Shown here one piece after another: positions 45,591 through 55,565 of a DNA stretch of 64,000 bases. Below the pieces are notes generated by a model that was not told where the DNA came from, searched no databases, and was given only the letters and a program-made list of their open reading frames with translations. Position 1 is the stretch's first letter, and each line of letters opens with the position of its first letter. Source of the stretch: Moorena bouillonii PNG (lineage in GTDB: Bacteria > Cyanobacteriota > Cyanobacteriia > Cyanobacteriales > Coleofasciculaceae); contig NZ_MKZS01000001.1 in assembly GCF_001942495.1 (NCBI RefSeq), positions 510,918-574,917 on the forward strand, given 5' to 3'. The translations under genes and the position numbers were made by a program.

Positions 45591-45959
45591 AGATTGATGC
45601 ACCTATTTTTTCAGAGTGGTCTTCCTTTTAAGAGATTTGCTATTCCTGAATAGAGTCGTTAAGTGTAATAGTTTGAAGAATAGGCTCAACTAGCTAGTTT
45701 AACTTGTCTTATAAGTGTCTATGTGTAGTATCTATGTAAATTTATCATGAATTACCCGGATTTACTACGGGTAAGTCGGGGTTTCCGACGCAACTTGTTG
45801 CTAAAAAAGCGGGTATTGAACCCAGTTTTTGACAAGATTACACCTGCACCTTAACAATACGGGGATTGACACAATTCAGTTAAAATTAATACCATCGCCT
45901 ACCGATACCAAAGCCTGTCTGCAATAAACAAGCCAACTACTTTGATTTGAACAAAAACC

Positions 45960-46559
45960 GTGTCTTCTTCTGGTCTGCCTTTGATTAATACCCTCAAACA
46001 ACCTACTAGCCAGGCTTGGATCGAGCAAGCCCTTGCAAACCTTGATGTTATTTTACTCGACCATTCCCATTGTGAACGTAAAGCGGCTGGAGTAGCACTG
46101 AATTTAATGTTTCGCTACCCATCCTACAGTAAACTTGTGCGTCAGCTGACGGTCATTGCCCGTGAGGAACTAGAACATTTCGAGCAAGTTAACCAGTGGC
46201 TAGAAAGACGTAGCATTCCCTTAGGTCCCCTTTCTTCACCACCCTATGGAGCTGGATTGAAAACTCAGATTCGCCGAAACGAACCAGAACGGTTGTTGGA
46301 TTCTTTACTAGTTGCTGGACTGATCGAGGCTCGTTCTCACGAACGTTTGGGATTACTAGCAACTCACTGTTGTGATCCATCTCTAGCAAAATTTTATCGT
46401 AGCTTGATGGCATCTGAGGCTCGTCACTATGGTGTTTACTGGGTACTGGCTGATACCTATTTTGAGCGAGTACTGGTAGCTCAGCGGTTGGATGAGTTAG
46501 CAGTTAAAGAAAGTGAGTTGCTGGTTACCCTTTACCCAGAACCAAGAATTCACAGTTAG
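45960..46559 (+). CDS. miaE: tRNA-(2-methylthio-N6-isopentenyl-A37) hydroxylase
   Basis: 199 residues from GTG 45960. Diiron ligands appear in two ferritin-like halves: HCERKAAG with REELEHFEQV, and EARSHERL with SEARHYGVYW. MiaE hydroxylates the isopentenyl group of ms2i6A37 in tRNAs reading UNN codons, using O2. Length and motif order match well. The gene stands alone. Confidence 0.92.
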   Translation: MSSSGLPLINTLKQPTSQAWIEQALANLDVILLDHSHCERKAAGVALNLMFRYPSYSKLVRQLTVIAREELEHFEQVNQWLERRSIPLGPLSSPPYGAGLKTQIRRNEPERLLDSLLVAGLIEARSHERLGLLATHCCDPSLAKFYRSLMASEARHYGVYWVLADTYFERVLVAQRLDELAVKESELLVTLYPEPRIHS

Positions 46560-46679
46560 CAGCCAATATGCTCAAAGAAGCAGCCAAACCATACCAGAGC
46601 ACCGCTTATTAACCAGAAACTGTTGTGGAAAACAATTGGTGCGTTCGCGTAGCGGCGACCTAGGAGCATCGCGTTTAAG

Positions 46680-47333
46680 TTAAGTCATTGGTTTGCGTTT
46701 GATCAAAAATGCTCTCAAGCCAGCTGCCTGAGCACCTTGATAGTCTTGTTGAAAACTATCACCAATATGAAAAGCCTCCTGAGCACTACAGTGATGTTTT
46801 TGTAAAGCAGCAGCAAAAATCTGTGGATCAGGCTTGGCAAAGCCAGTTTGGGTAGAAATTGTGATGGAGGAGAAAAATTCTTCTAATTTTAGAGCTTTTA
46901 AGACAAGATGGAGACGGGAATCAAAATTTGATACGACACCCAACTCAATACCAATATGCTGCCATGCTTTCAGAGCTGGGATAACATCCGGATAAATTAA
47001 CCAAGGTTGACCAGTGGCAAAGTGGGCATAGAGTTCGTCAAAAAAATCAATGAAATCGGTGAACTGGTCAAGTACACCAACTTGTTCAAAGGTGCGGGAG
47101 GCAATCACCCACCACCATTCAAATTCTCGCTGGGGAATTTCTTCAGGATCTGTTTCTGGAAAAACCGCTGGTTCTGCTGAGGCGAAGGCTTTGACAAAGG
47201 CTTTGTCCAAAGCTGAAGCAGGTACTGTAACCCCAAATTGATTAGCGATCGCACTATAAACTTCCCCTACACTCCCTTGAACACCAAATAGGGTACCGAC
47301 AGCATCTAGAAAAATTACTCGCGGTTTTTCCAT
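46680..47333 (-). CDS. HAD-superfamily hydrolase, subfamily IA
   Basis: 217 residues. Motif I is FLDAVGTLFG with nucleophile Asp; the usual second Asp is Val, as in HDHD3-like and dehalogenase-like members. Motif II is VVSNFDSR, motif III Lys in FAKPDPQIF, and motif IV HIGDSFQQDYQGA. It probably dephosphorylates a small metabolite in the cytosol. It lies 54 bp from the start side of ndbB, same strand, so co-transcription is possible. Confidence 0.88.
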   Translation of the reverse strand: MEKPRVIFLDAVGTLFGVQGSVGEVYSAIANQFGVTVPASALDKAFVKAFASAEPAVFPETDPEEIPQREFEWWWVIASRTFEQVGVLDQFTDFIDFFDELYAHFATGQPWLIYPDVIPALKAWQHIGIELGVVSNFDSRLHLVLKALKLEEFFSSITISTQTGFAKPDPQIFAAALQKHHCSAQEAFHIGDSFQQDYQGAQAAGLRAFLIKRKPMT

Positions 47334-47387
47334 GGTTAATGGTTAATTGTTAATGGTTAATTGTTCATTTTTCCTGTATGTATGTCT

Positions 47388-48584
47388 TTATGTTCCAGAC
47401 AGAAGATCAGTTAATGGTTGAGTAATCCAGTTCATGCCCACTTTCAGTTGGTGCTCTATAGTTGGCATCCGATAAAGATAGGCAAGTCGCCGCACTATGT
47501 GGGCTAAAGGACCATCCAGCTTGACACCTAAACCAGTAAGAGTTGCATTGTCTTTCCCCAAAGTCATCATCTCTCCTAACTGCTGGTAACGGAAGGGCAG
47601 CAGGGGACGCCCAGTTAAAGAAGCCCAGACATTCCAACCCACATAATCGGCTTGCTGAAAAGCGGATTGAGCTGTATTGGGAACTGGTTGATTATCAGCA
47701 TCTCGGCAATCCGCTAGATCACCTAGGGCAAAAATTTCGGGATGGTCAACCACTTGTAACCTTTGGCTGGTGACCAGCTGACCACGCTGGTTTTGTTTGA
47801 GCGGAAGCGATCGCACAACTGGTGTCACTCTTGTGCCTACTGTCCACAGCACTAAATCTACGGGGATAGTATCCACCTGTCCTTTATACAAAAGAGAAAT
47901 GGTGTCAGGTCCAATGGACTCAACACTGGTTTCCAAATCAATCCAGACCTTTTGTTCATTCAAAGCTTTGCGTGCTGCCTCTCGGTTAAAGTCCGTTGAT
48001 GTTCTTAGAATCACATCACCGAGTTCAATCAACCGCAACCTTCCGCGCTCTCCCAACCGTTCTGCTAGATGGCAAGCTAGTTCCACACCAGAGTAACCTG
48101 CACCAACTATAGCGATCCGGATTTTATCTGTATCGGATTCTTCCAAAATCCGTAAGCGTTCTTCCAGGTGATAGGCATCAGTAATAGTTCGGAACGGGAT
48201 AGCATACTCAGCCACCCCAGGCACCTGCTCTAGGGGGGTTTCTCCACCTAGGGCTAACACCAGGCGATCATACTGAAATTCCGCTCCAGTCTCTAGCTGT
48301 ACCTGCTGCTGTTCTACATCAATGCCTGCTACCGCTGCCTGAGTAAACCGTACACCTGTGTTTGCTAACAATTCTTCATAGGGTGGAGCAATTTCCCAGG
48401 TTTGTAGTTCACTAGTGATCAGTTCATACAACAGCGGTGAAAATAAGAACCGATCATTTTGATCAACCAAGACAATTTCTGGTTGTTGGGGCTTTTCCCA
48501 AGGCAGCTGGCTTAAGCGTAGGGCTGTATAGAGACCCCCAAAGCCTCCACCGAGAATGCAGATTCGGGCTGGTTGTTTAGTCAT
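47388..48584 (-). CDS. ndbB: Type II NAD(P)H dehydrogenase NdbB (demethylphylloquinone reductase)
   Basis: 398 residues from ATG 48584; a longer frame to 48632 adds non-conserved residues. FAD site ICILGGGFGGLYTALRL and NAD(P) site IAIVGAGYSGVELACHLAER are clear, with IFALGDLADC near the second FAD contact. GRPLLPFRYQQLGEMMTLG and the C-terminal KVGMNWITQPL agree with my memory of cyanobacterial NdbB (Slr1743), which reduces demethylphylloquinone before the last methylation in vitamin K1 synthesis for photosystem I. Thylakoid-associated. Confidence 0.87.
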   Translation of the reverse strand: MTKQPARICILGGGFGGLYTALRLSQLPWEKPQQPEIVLVDQNDRFLFSPLLYELITSELQTWEIAPPYEELLANTGVRFTQAAVAGIDVEQQQVQLETGAEFQYDRLVLALGGETPLEQVPGVAEYAIPFRTITDAYHLEERLRILEESDTDKIRIAIVGAGYSGVELACHLAERLGERGRLRLIELGDVILRTSTDFNREAARKALNEQKVWIDLETSVESIGPDTISLLYKGQVDTIPVDLVLWTVGTRVTPVVRSLPLKQNQRGQLVTSQRLQVVDHPEIFALGDLADCRDADNQPVPNTAQSAFQQADYVGWNVWASLTGRPLLPFRYQQLGEMMTLGKDNATLTGLGVKLDGPLAHIVRRLAYLYRMPTIEHQLKVGMNWITQPLTDLLSGT

Positions 48585-48962
48585 GGTTGATTGAATCGGG
48601 GATGTCCTCCACGGGGGAACTTCTTTTAGCATAGCAAGGCGATTACAACAGGGTAGCTGGGTTTCACCTCCCCCAAAGTTAATACCAATTCTTCAAAGTA
48701 GGACTACAGATGCAGATGGGGAGATCGGGAGTGTCGGGAGTGTCACGAGTGTTGCGAATGTCGGTAGATGGCAAGATTAAATTGATCTATAGCCCTAATG
48801 CGCCAGAATTGGGATATAAGCGTGAAAATGATTTCAATTTTTATTTGAAAGTTTCTATTTTTTAACTGTTTTATCCTGATCAACCACGCTCTACCTTGAA
48901 TATGGATTGATGTAACTGTTGCTTTAGACAACAGCTAGAAGCATTGTTTTGAGCGAAGCCAA

Positions 48963-49607
48963 ATGAAAAGTTTTCAACACTATCTAGCTCCTGTTGCGAT
49001 TGCAGCAATTGTCGTTGGTTTCAGTAGCTATGGTTTGGTGAGTGATAACAATCCTGGTTCCCAGAAAACTCCTGTAGGGAATCTATCTCCTGAACCAGCC
49101 ACCGAGGCTAGCTCTAGCACTGGTGTAGTACCCACTAATACTAGTCTACCTAAGATTACTGTACCTACGGAAGAAACTCAACCAGGAACCAAGGTTGGTA
49201 AGGTCGCGCTTAAGGCTACAGTCAGCCAAGGGAGTAATAATAGCAATCGAGCTAACCCAGTAATTCTTAATGTCTATCGGGCTGACAGTCAGTGTCAGTC
49301 TCTGGTATCTGAACAGGTAGCTGTACCAGTAGGAAATCCAGTAAATACAGTTATAGGAAAAGTTTTAGAGACTGGTAACTCCAGTGACTTTAATGTATCG
49401 GGATACCGTGTCAAGATCAATGCCAATACTGGTGTAGCTACCGTCGATTTGCGCCTATCACCAGATTCCCAGCGGCAGTTTGTCTCCCTCTCCACTTGTG
49501 AGCAATTTGCCCTTTTCGGTAGTTTGCGTAAAACTCTTACTGCGAACTCTCAGTTGAATATTAAAGATGTTCGCTTCACAGAGCAAGGAGAAGATATTTA
49601 TCTTTAA
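48963..49607 (+). CDS. GerMN-domain exported protein
   Basis: 214 residues. An N-terminal hydrophobic segment (LAPVAIAAIVVGFSSYGLV) is followed by a Ser/Thr/Pro-rich linker and a C-terminal domain with VILNVYRADSQCQSLVSEQ, VNTVIGKVLETGN and GVATVDLRLSPDSQRQFVSL. These are the strands of a GerMN (sporulation/germination-type) domain, found in cell-envelope proteins. Role unknown in cyanobacteria. Confidence 0.8.
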   Translation: MKSFQHYLAPVAIAAIVVGFSSYGLVSDNNPGSQKTPVGNLSPEPATEASSSTGVVPTNTSLPKITVPTEETQPGTKVGKVALKATVSQGSNNSNRANPVILNVYRADSQCQSLVSEQVAVPVGNPVNTVIGKVLETGNSSDFNVSGYRVKINANTGVATVDLRLSPDSQRQFVSLSTCEQFALFGSLRKTLTANSQLNIKDVRFTEQGEDIYL

Positions 49608-49734
49608 ACTGTTCGATCAAACTTACACAAAACGTCAGTTTATGACGCTTTCAGAGGCAAACCCCATCTAAATTCCAAAACCCTTATCCAGTAATGATTT
49701 CATCAATTGATAAAAACCCGGACTCGATTCTCTT

Positions 49735-49778
49735 GGTGCGCGTTCACCCTTGTCGGGAAACCCGACCGGGGTCGCACC
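49735..49778 (+). ncRNA. Hairpin motif with GGTGCGC...GGGGTCGCACC, copy 2
   Basis: GGTGCG (49735-49740) pairs with CGCACC (49773-49778). Inside, ACCC pairs with GGGGT and GTCGGG with CCCGAC around AAA. It shares GGTGCGC-TTC-CCCTT and CGGGGTCGCACCGTT with 39045-39088 (minus strand). The interval 49608-49974 also has a CATCC...GGGATG hairpin at 49847-49883 and no gene. It could be an RNA or a transposon end. Confidence 0.45.
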
Positions 49779-50017
49779 GTTGGTGAAATCCTCACCCCGC
49801 CAGCATGTACAAAAATAAGATTGGTTTGCCCTGCCCTGTGTACTCATCCGACGCCGAAGCTACTGCTTTCGGAGGTGGGATGAATTGCGGCGGAAGCTAA
49901 TGAATGGATATTTTTGTTTGTCGAGAGCAATCTGGTTTTGTTTAGATTTGTCCAAGTTTTTATGAGAAGTATCCTTGAACGCACCCCAGCTAAATTAAAA
50001 ATTCTAGCTGGGGATTC

Positions 50018-51439
50018 TTATGCTAGGTTGGACTCAGATAGCTTCCATAAACTACTGAGCGTCACTGGCGTTCTCAGCGTGTGGGAGGAACTTCTGCCTT
50101 CCCAGACCCTAGTAAATTTCGCGTTAGTGAGCACGGCATACCAATATCTAGCGCCGATGTTGTAAGACGCAGATAAGTCGGCGTTATAGCGCTTGCCGTT
50201 CTTGAATCTGGCGAGGGAATACTTTTTGTTGCTGCGGGAAATTAAGCCAGACCCATCAAACCCATAAGCACTGGTGTATTTAGCGTTAACCTTGACGACG
50301 TTCCCGCCTAACTCGCTCTTATTCTGGATGGCAAGTTCCACAATCCGGTCTTTACACCATTGGTGGAATCGTTGCTTTTGGAGAGAGCCGTGCTTACCCC
50401 CTTTTGCCTTCCAGTTTGACAAGTCCTCAAACACAATCACCCTCACTTGATGAGCGATTCCAAAGTCTATTACAGCTTTGGATACGACTTGAGCAATGTG
50501 TTCGTTGATCTGTTTGGACTTGCGATACAATCCCTTGCAGAACCCTTGAGGCAAATTCCTTTTGGTTATCTTACGGGTTTGCTTGGACTTAGTGGCAATA
50601 CGCTGCTTGCGTTGGTCACGGCGGTCTATGTCTCTGGCGGGGGAAATAAATTTCCTCGCTTTTACAGTACCGTCCCGACTAACGATAGAGCAGGTCGCTG
50701 TGGTGTTAATTCCTAGGTCTACCGCACAAACCCAATCAGATTCCGGCAGTTCCTTAATTGCGATCTCGACGGGCATCGACAGATGAACGCTGCGGCCGTT
50801 AGCAATTAAGGAAGGGGACATCAGTTTGTTGTCTTGACCTAGATGGCGGCTTTTTCCCGACGAACGAACAGGAATAGCCAATAGCCATACCCAATCCTTA
50901 CCGTTCCAAACCTTGAGGTCTACAGCGTTAAAATTAGCGTTATAGCGAATTTGTTGACCTTTGTACAAAGCTGGGTAGCTGTTACAGAAGGCAGTAAGCT
51001 TAGGGGACTTGTCGTGTCGGTGCTTTCTGTTGCCTCGTTTCCAATCCTGCCAGCGAGTCACAAAGCTGCTAACAATCCCTAATGCGTCTTGGATGGCAGC
51101 CCGTCTTAGGTAGCTGGGAAACTTGCGAAACGATGGATGGTTATTGATGGCTTTTTTGAAGTACCAACCATATTTAGGATTGGGATTATCTGCGGTCTGG
51201 TGAACCAACTTCTCCAGGGTGTTCACCCGTTCTTTGGCAGTTAACCCCAACAGGGCAGACCAATTCCAATAGGCGATTAGTACCAAAGGTTTTAGGAAAT
51301 GGCGGTACTCTTCCACCGTCAGAATAGCTAAATTACGCTGATGGCGAGTCAAAGACAGCGACCAGACATCAGTTCTGATCAACGACGCTGACTGCCACTT
51401 TTTGCGCTTAGTTCGCTTTTTAGCTTGCTTCCGGCTCAT
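50018..51439 (-). CDS. tnpB: RNA-guided endonuclease TnpB/OrfB lacking the zinc-finger cysteines
   Basis: 473 residues from ATG 51439, just before the divergent tnpA. RuvC residues are intact: Asp241 in CAVDLGINTTATCSIV, Glu338 in RVIVFEDLSNWKAKG, Asp421 in RYNADLSASYNIGARY. Between RuvC II and III, where most TnpB have two CxxC pairs, this protein reads KYTSAYGFDGSGLISR and has no Cys at all. Known TnpB proteins use an omega RNA from the element's right end to cut DNA. A basic N-terminus (RKQAKKRTKRKKW) fits nucleic-acid binding. The Cys-free form is known from some cyanobacterial OrfB proteins and recalls type V-K Cas12k relatives, an inference only. Confidence 0.88.
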   Translation of the reverse strand: MSRKQAKKRTKRKKWQSASLIRTDVWSLSLTRHQRNLAILTVEEYRHFLKPLVLIAYWNWSALLGLTAKERVNTLEKLVHQTADNPNPKYGWYFKKAINNHPSFRKFPSYLRRAAIQDALGIVSSFVTRWQDWKRGNRKHRHDKSPKLTAFCNSYPALYKGQQIRYNANFNAVDLKVWNGKDWVWLLAIPVRSSGKSRHLGQDNKLMSPSLIANGRSVHLSMPVEIAIKELPESDWVCAVDLGINTTATCSIVSRDGTVKARKFISPARDIDRRDQRKQRIATKSKQTRKITKRNLPQGFCKGLYRKSKQINEHIAQVVSKAVIDFGIAHQVRVIVFEDLSNWKAKGGKHGSLQKQRFHQWCKDRIVELAIQNKSELGGNVVKVNAKYTSAYGFDGSGLISRSNKKYSLARFKNGKRYNADLSASYNIGARYWYAVLTNAKFTRVWEGRSSSHTLRTPVTLSSLWKLSESNLA

Positions 51440-51517
51440 GGAGAAAGACTTAACCAATACCAAATATATTTTAACTTGCTAAGATTTAGTTGTCAATTTA
51501 GTTGCCGATACCGCTCT

Positions 51518-51940
51518 ATGGATTTCAGGAGACTCAAGACTCGCTCCAACTCGGCATTTCGGTTGCTCTATCACTTGGTACTAGTGACTAAGTTCAGAAA
51601 CAATTCCCTAACAGGGGAGATGCTCGAACGCTTGGAAGACATTTTTAGGGCTACCCTAGCAAAATGGGATTGTGAACTGATTGAATTTGGGGGGGAGAGT
51701 AATCACGTCCACGTTTTGTTTGAAGCTATCCCCAGTATTGACTTGTCAAAGCTAGTAAATAACCTCAAAACTGTTTCCTCTCGACTAATGCGGAAAGAGT
51801 ATGCAGCTCATCTAAAACGTTTTTACTGGTCAGAAAAACCGATGTTCTGGGGTGGCAGCTATGCTTTGATTTCAGTAGGAACACAAGCTCCATTACAAAA
51901 GCTGATTGCATATGTCCAGAATCAGGAAAAGCCAGAATAA
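51518..51940 (+). CDS. tnpA: IS200/IS605-family HUH transposase TnpA
   Basis: 140 residues from ATG 51518; the frame is open from 51425 but the earlier part overlaps tnpB and has no match. Y1 transposase features: HVHVLFEAIPS contains the HUH metal site and LQKLIAYVQNQ contains the catalytic Tyr. It moves single-stranded DNA between the subterminal hairpins. Divergent from tnpB with 78 bp between starts, as in IS605 itself. Confidence 0.92.
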   Translation: MDFRRLKTRSNSAFRLLYHLVLVTKFRNNSLTGEMLERLEDIFRATLAKWDCELIEFGGESNHVHVLFEAIPSIDLSKLVNNLKTVSSRLMRKEYAAHLKRFYWSEKPMFWGGSYALISVGTQAPLQKLIAYVQNQEKPE

Positions 51941-51993
51941 GGATGCTGCGCTTTGTTTATTGGTTTCGCTAACCCCACCGCGCATCAAAGATT

Positions 51994-52269
51994 CTAGGTG
52001 GGGACTGCGCTCAACATTTTGTTCAAAACGACCAAACGCCCTTCTCTTCGGTTGTGACCAAGAATAGGCTCATAGAATCCAGCTACGGTTATACCTTGAC
52101 TATGATCTTCTACAGCCAATACACGGTAGCGGGTATGGGGATCTTCAGGAGCTTTACAAAAGTGCTGGTGAGAGTATCCTGGAAAAAAGTATTTTATATT
52201 TCCCTCCATAGAAGTATATAGCACAACATCGGCGTTATTCACAGCCCTATAGTGCCAGGGTAATCGCAC
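51994..52269 (-). pseudogene. Gene fragment cut by the IS605-type element
   Basis: 91 codons reading MRLPWHYRAVNNADVVLYTS onward, protein-like but not recognised. Its 3' end runs into the left hairpin of the IS element, so the original C-terminus is probably lost. Confidence 0.35.
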
Positions 52270-52439
52270 TTAACTTTAGATCAGATTTACTTGACAAAAA
52301 GGCTGTAATACTTACTTGCTCTGAGATTGTAGACAATATTGGTTCAATCGTGCTCCACTAGCTAATATCGTCTCTCCTTCGGTTAATTGCCATGACTAAA
52401 GGATTTGCACCAGGGTAATGCTCAACACCAACATCCAGT

Positions 52440-53700
52440 TCGAGGCCATCTGCTCCTGTTAAAAGGGTCAAACGCACCATTATCGATGAACTGAAGAACT
52501 TAGATGACCCCAGAACAAAGCGTAAACCAGACCATCTGCTGGTAGATATTGTAGCGATTGGGATCAAGCGCCACTTTAGCTGGAGCAGATAATATGGTGG
52601 CGGTCGCTACCTAAGGCCCGTGAAGAATACGAGTGGTTAGCCACCTTGTCTTGATGCAAAGCGCGAGTGGGGGAAACCACGGCAGTTGCTCATGGGGGGA
52701 ACCCCCAAGACCGCACTGCCTCCCCAAGACCGCGCTGCATCGCTTTTGGAGTTGCCAAATGGGATACCGTCTCACGATACGACGCTCGCGAGTGTTTGCC
52801 CTGATTGACCCAGAACAGTTTCATGACTTTTTCTTGCGCTGGATAGAGTATCTGACGGCTCAATTAGATATTAAGCTAATTCACATCGATGGTAAAACCG
52901 CTCGTGGCTCTTACGACCGTCAAAGCAAGCTCAAAGCCTGACCTAGTGTGAGTGCTTGGAGCAATGAGCATCATATGGTGTTGGCTCAACAGCAAGTGGA
53001 TCACAACTCCAATGAGATTACCGCTATCCCTGAGTTGACTATTGCTATTGGACATCAACAGAACGACTATCACTATTGATGCCATGGGCACCCAAACCAC
53101 CAAGGCCCACGCAAATCATCAAAGAGGGGGGTGACTATATTCTGGCACTCAAGGCTAACCAAAAGACGCTATATAAAAGAGTCAAAGCATTCTTCAAGGA
53201 AGCGGTTGCCTCTGGGTGGGAGGGTATTAACTATAGTTATTACGATGCAACTAATGCAGGCCATTACCGGATTGAATATCGTCAAGTGTGGGCGGTACCA
53301 ATTAGCCAAGTACCCAATCTTGGAATTGCCAAGAAATGGACCCGATTGAAGACGATTGTCATGGTTCGACGCAAACGTACCCTTTGGAATGATCAAACAG
53401 ACAATCCCTCCTACTACATGTTTCTGTTTGGATGCCGATGCTGCACTGATTGCTGATTCGATTCGCTCTCATTGGAGTATAGAGAATAGTCTGCACTGGG
53501 TCTTAGATGTGACCTTCAAAGAAGACCAAAGCCGCATACGCATCGGCCATGGCCCTGAGAATATGGCCTTGCTGCGACGATTATGCATCAACTTGAATCT
53601 TACGCCATCCATCAAAAGACAGTATCAAGACCAAACGCTTTCGAGCCGCTCTTAGCCATGATTTCCTGATTGATTTGCTCAGACTTGATCACGAATAGTC
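52440..53700 (+). pseudogene. ISAs1-type DDE transposase, decayed
   Basis: Fragments in shifting frames line up in order with the ISAs1/H-repeat transposase: DELKNLDDPRTKRKPDHLLV (52485 on), FALIDPEQFHDFFLRW, IKLIHIDGKTARGSYDR with the first catalytic Asp, GDYILALKANQKTLY, and [20 protein letters not shown] with the last Glu, ending [15 protein letters not shown] near 53700. There are several frameshifts and stops (TGA at 52939), and a palindromic repeat is inserted at 52646-52747. Confidence 0.85.
52646..52747. repeat. GATGCA...GGGGGAACCCCC...TGCATC palindromic repeat inserted in a transposase gene
   Basis: It begins GTCTTGATGCA and ends TGCATCGCTTT, with CATGGGGGGAACCCCC in the middle. It interrupts the ISAs1-type frame ahead of the part reading LPNGIPSHDT, so it arrived after the transposon. 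Confidence 0.75.
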
Positions 53701-53841
53701 GGCAAATTTATCCGTATCCAACATCCATCAACTGATGGGTTACATTCTTTTGAGTTGACTGAGATTCTATGGCTCATAGAATCTATTTTAGACTACCATA
53801 TTGTCATAAAAACAGTCACAAATACTACCGTTTAAGGTCAT

Positions 53842-54588
53842 TTACTTTGGCGAGCACCTACCTGTCATTTGCCTTTTTTTGTCAAGTACGATTTCTACTA
53901 AATAGCTGCGATTACCCTGCCTATAGTGCTTTTCTACCATCCCTTGCTTAGGCAGATACTGCTTTTTGCCGTTGATATCAATACATAGATCGGCAGAAAA
54001 CATATTACCAATTTGTTTGGGTAGATAGTCCTCTCCCAGAGCCATAACATTGGTCACTATATGTGAACCTTCATATCCAAAAGCATAAAAATGATTATCC
54101 AAAAAACGACCATTAATAAAGTCATTAATTCTATTCTTTGTCATTTCAGATATAACTCGATTTGGGGTAATATCCAGAAATTAAATTACTTGTTTAATCT
54201 TCTCTGTTACCGATGATGATAGATAATTTTCGTTGACAACCAGTTTTCCATAAAATATATCAAGCAAATCAATCAAGGTTTTGAATTCGCCATATTCACA
54301 AATGGGTTTTTCAACAATTATATTAGCGCTATTGTTGATTTATACAATAGTTTGAATTGTTTCAACGTGAAATTTAGTTGGGCAACAAATATCCCAAAAA
54401 AAAGGCTGTAGTTCTGCCGCTTGTTCAAAATAACATACCTTTATTCCTCTTTTTTATGCATCTTTTTGTTTAACCGGATCGGGATCAATAATCGCCACAG
54501 TCTCTATCCCAAGATCGCGTAATAGTTTCTCATGTAAGCTGGCTACATGGCCATCACCTACACGGACACAACTAAGTTTTTCAAACAT
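53842..54588 (-). pseudogene. Gfo/Idh/MocA-type oxidoreductase fragment with three in-frame TAA codons
   Basis: One continuous minus frame from ATG 54588: CVRVGDGHVASLHEKLLRDL is a degenerate nucleotide-binding start, then VAIIDPDP, FHVETIQTIV, ANIIVEKPICEYGEF (the family EKP motif) and VVNENYL. TAA interrupts at 54454-54456, 54340-54342 and 54181-54183, yet no frameshift is present. The end, near 53842, is truncated next to the ISAs1-type remnant. Full-length members have about 350 residues, so the C-terminus is missing too. Confidence 0.7.
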
Positions 54589-55565
54589 TTGTAAAGTAAG
54601 GTAGTAGACTTTTTAGATAAGAGCTGATTTGTCAACAAAAAATAAAGAAGCTAATCTTCGGTTCTTGAGTACCTTTTGTGCTAAAGTCCCAGTTAAACAA
54701 CTTATTATAACAGGGTAAGCGCCAGAAGGAATAAGCCTAGGATTATTCATAAAAATACCGCATTATTTTTATGAAATTAAATCTATTGCAAGTACATGTT
54801 TACGATAGTCTAGGATAGGGGTTTAACCCCACAATTAACCGATATCTGGCTAATGATTATTATGAGCCATTTTGTCTGCTGCTGACCCTGTATTTTATAA
54901 AGTAATTATTAAGAATCAATATGACGTAACCCAAGTCTGATCATGGCGGTATAAATCACAGGGCAAAGGCATCTAAATGCTATAAGCCTTAGTCAGAAGA
55001 GATTTCAAAATTAATAAGAATAAATACTTATCGGATGAATCTCATATGCAGTAAATATTTAAAAATAAGATGCGTTTACCTTGCTATAAATCAGCGCTTC
55101 ACTGACTTGTGGTAGCAATTCATAGTCCGATGTTCGGATATTTCCTGGATGGCTCGTAAGGCAATTCCCGCGTTGCTTAGTTGGGTGAGTCTTGTCCTGC
55201 GGAAACGTAAGCATTCAGCCGTCAGCTATCAGCGAACAGCGATTAGCGCTACTTGAGGTGCTATCAGCTTATGGGCGTCACAGGCTAGAAGCCTGTGCCA
55301 CGTTGAGGTGCTTTTGAATAAAATAAACTGACTGCTGACCGCTGACCGCTGATAGCTGAATGCGTAATTTACCCTTTACCGTGTCTTCCTGGGAATAGGT
55401 AGTCCGCTCATTTAGGGTGTAAGTTTTTCGAACATTTGTCAATAGGCTAACCAATACTACTCGGTTAACGATACTGCTAGCGAATCAGGGGTAAGAGCCC
55501 TCACCATATAGCACTACGCACTATGGTGTTTGACAAATTAATAAAAATTAAAATCGCTCAATCCC
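54589..55565. other. Gene-less interval with dispersed repeats
   Basis: Mostly AT-rich. From 55205 to 55365 there are CAGCTATCAGCG, GCTACTTGAGGTGCTATCAGC, CACAGGCTAGAAGCCTGTG (a 19-nt palindrome) and GCTGATAGCTGAATGCG units. Confidence 0.5.

Larger units (their letters stand above)
49975..52010. mobile_element. IS200/IS605-family element with divergent tnpA and tnpB
   Basis: The ends are subterminal hairpins rather than inverted repeats, as in this family: CCCCAGCTA...TAGCTGGGG at 49984-50013 behind tnpB and CCCCACC...GGTGGGG at 51973-52003 behind tnpA. TTGAAC at 49975-49980 marks the likely right border by analogy with the GTGTCAA ends of the relics. Both coding genes appear intact, so it may still move. 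Confidence 0.8.

Noticed and set aside
49735-49778. Glutamine riboswitch, because of CGTTCACCC
   Set aside because: The conserved GGACGGAAGTAGG-type core does not follow, and no glutamine synthetase or peptide gene is downstream.
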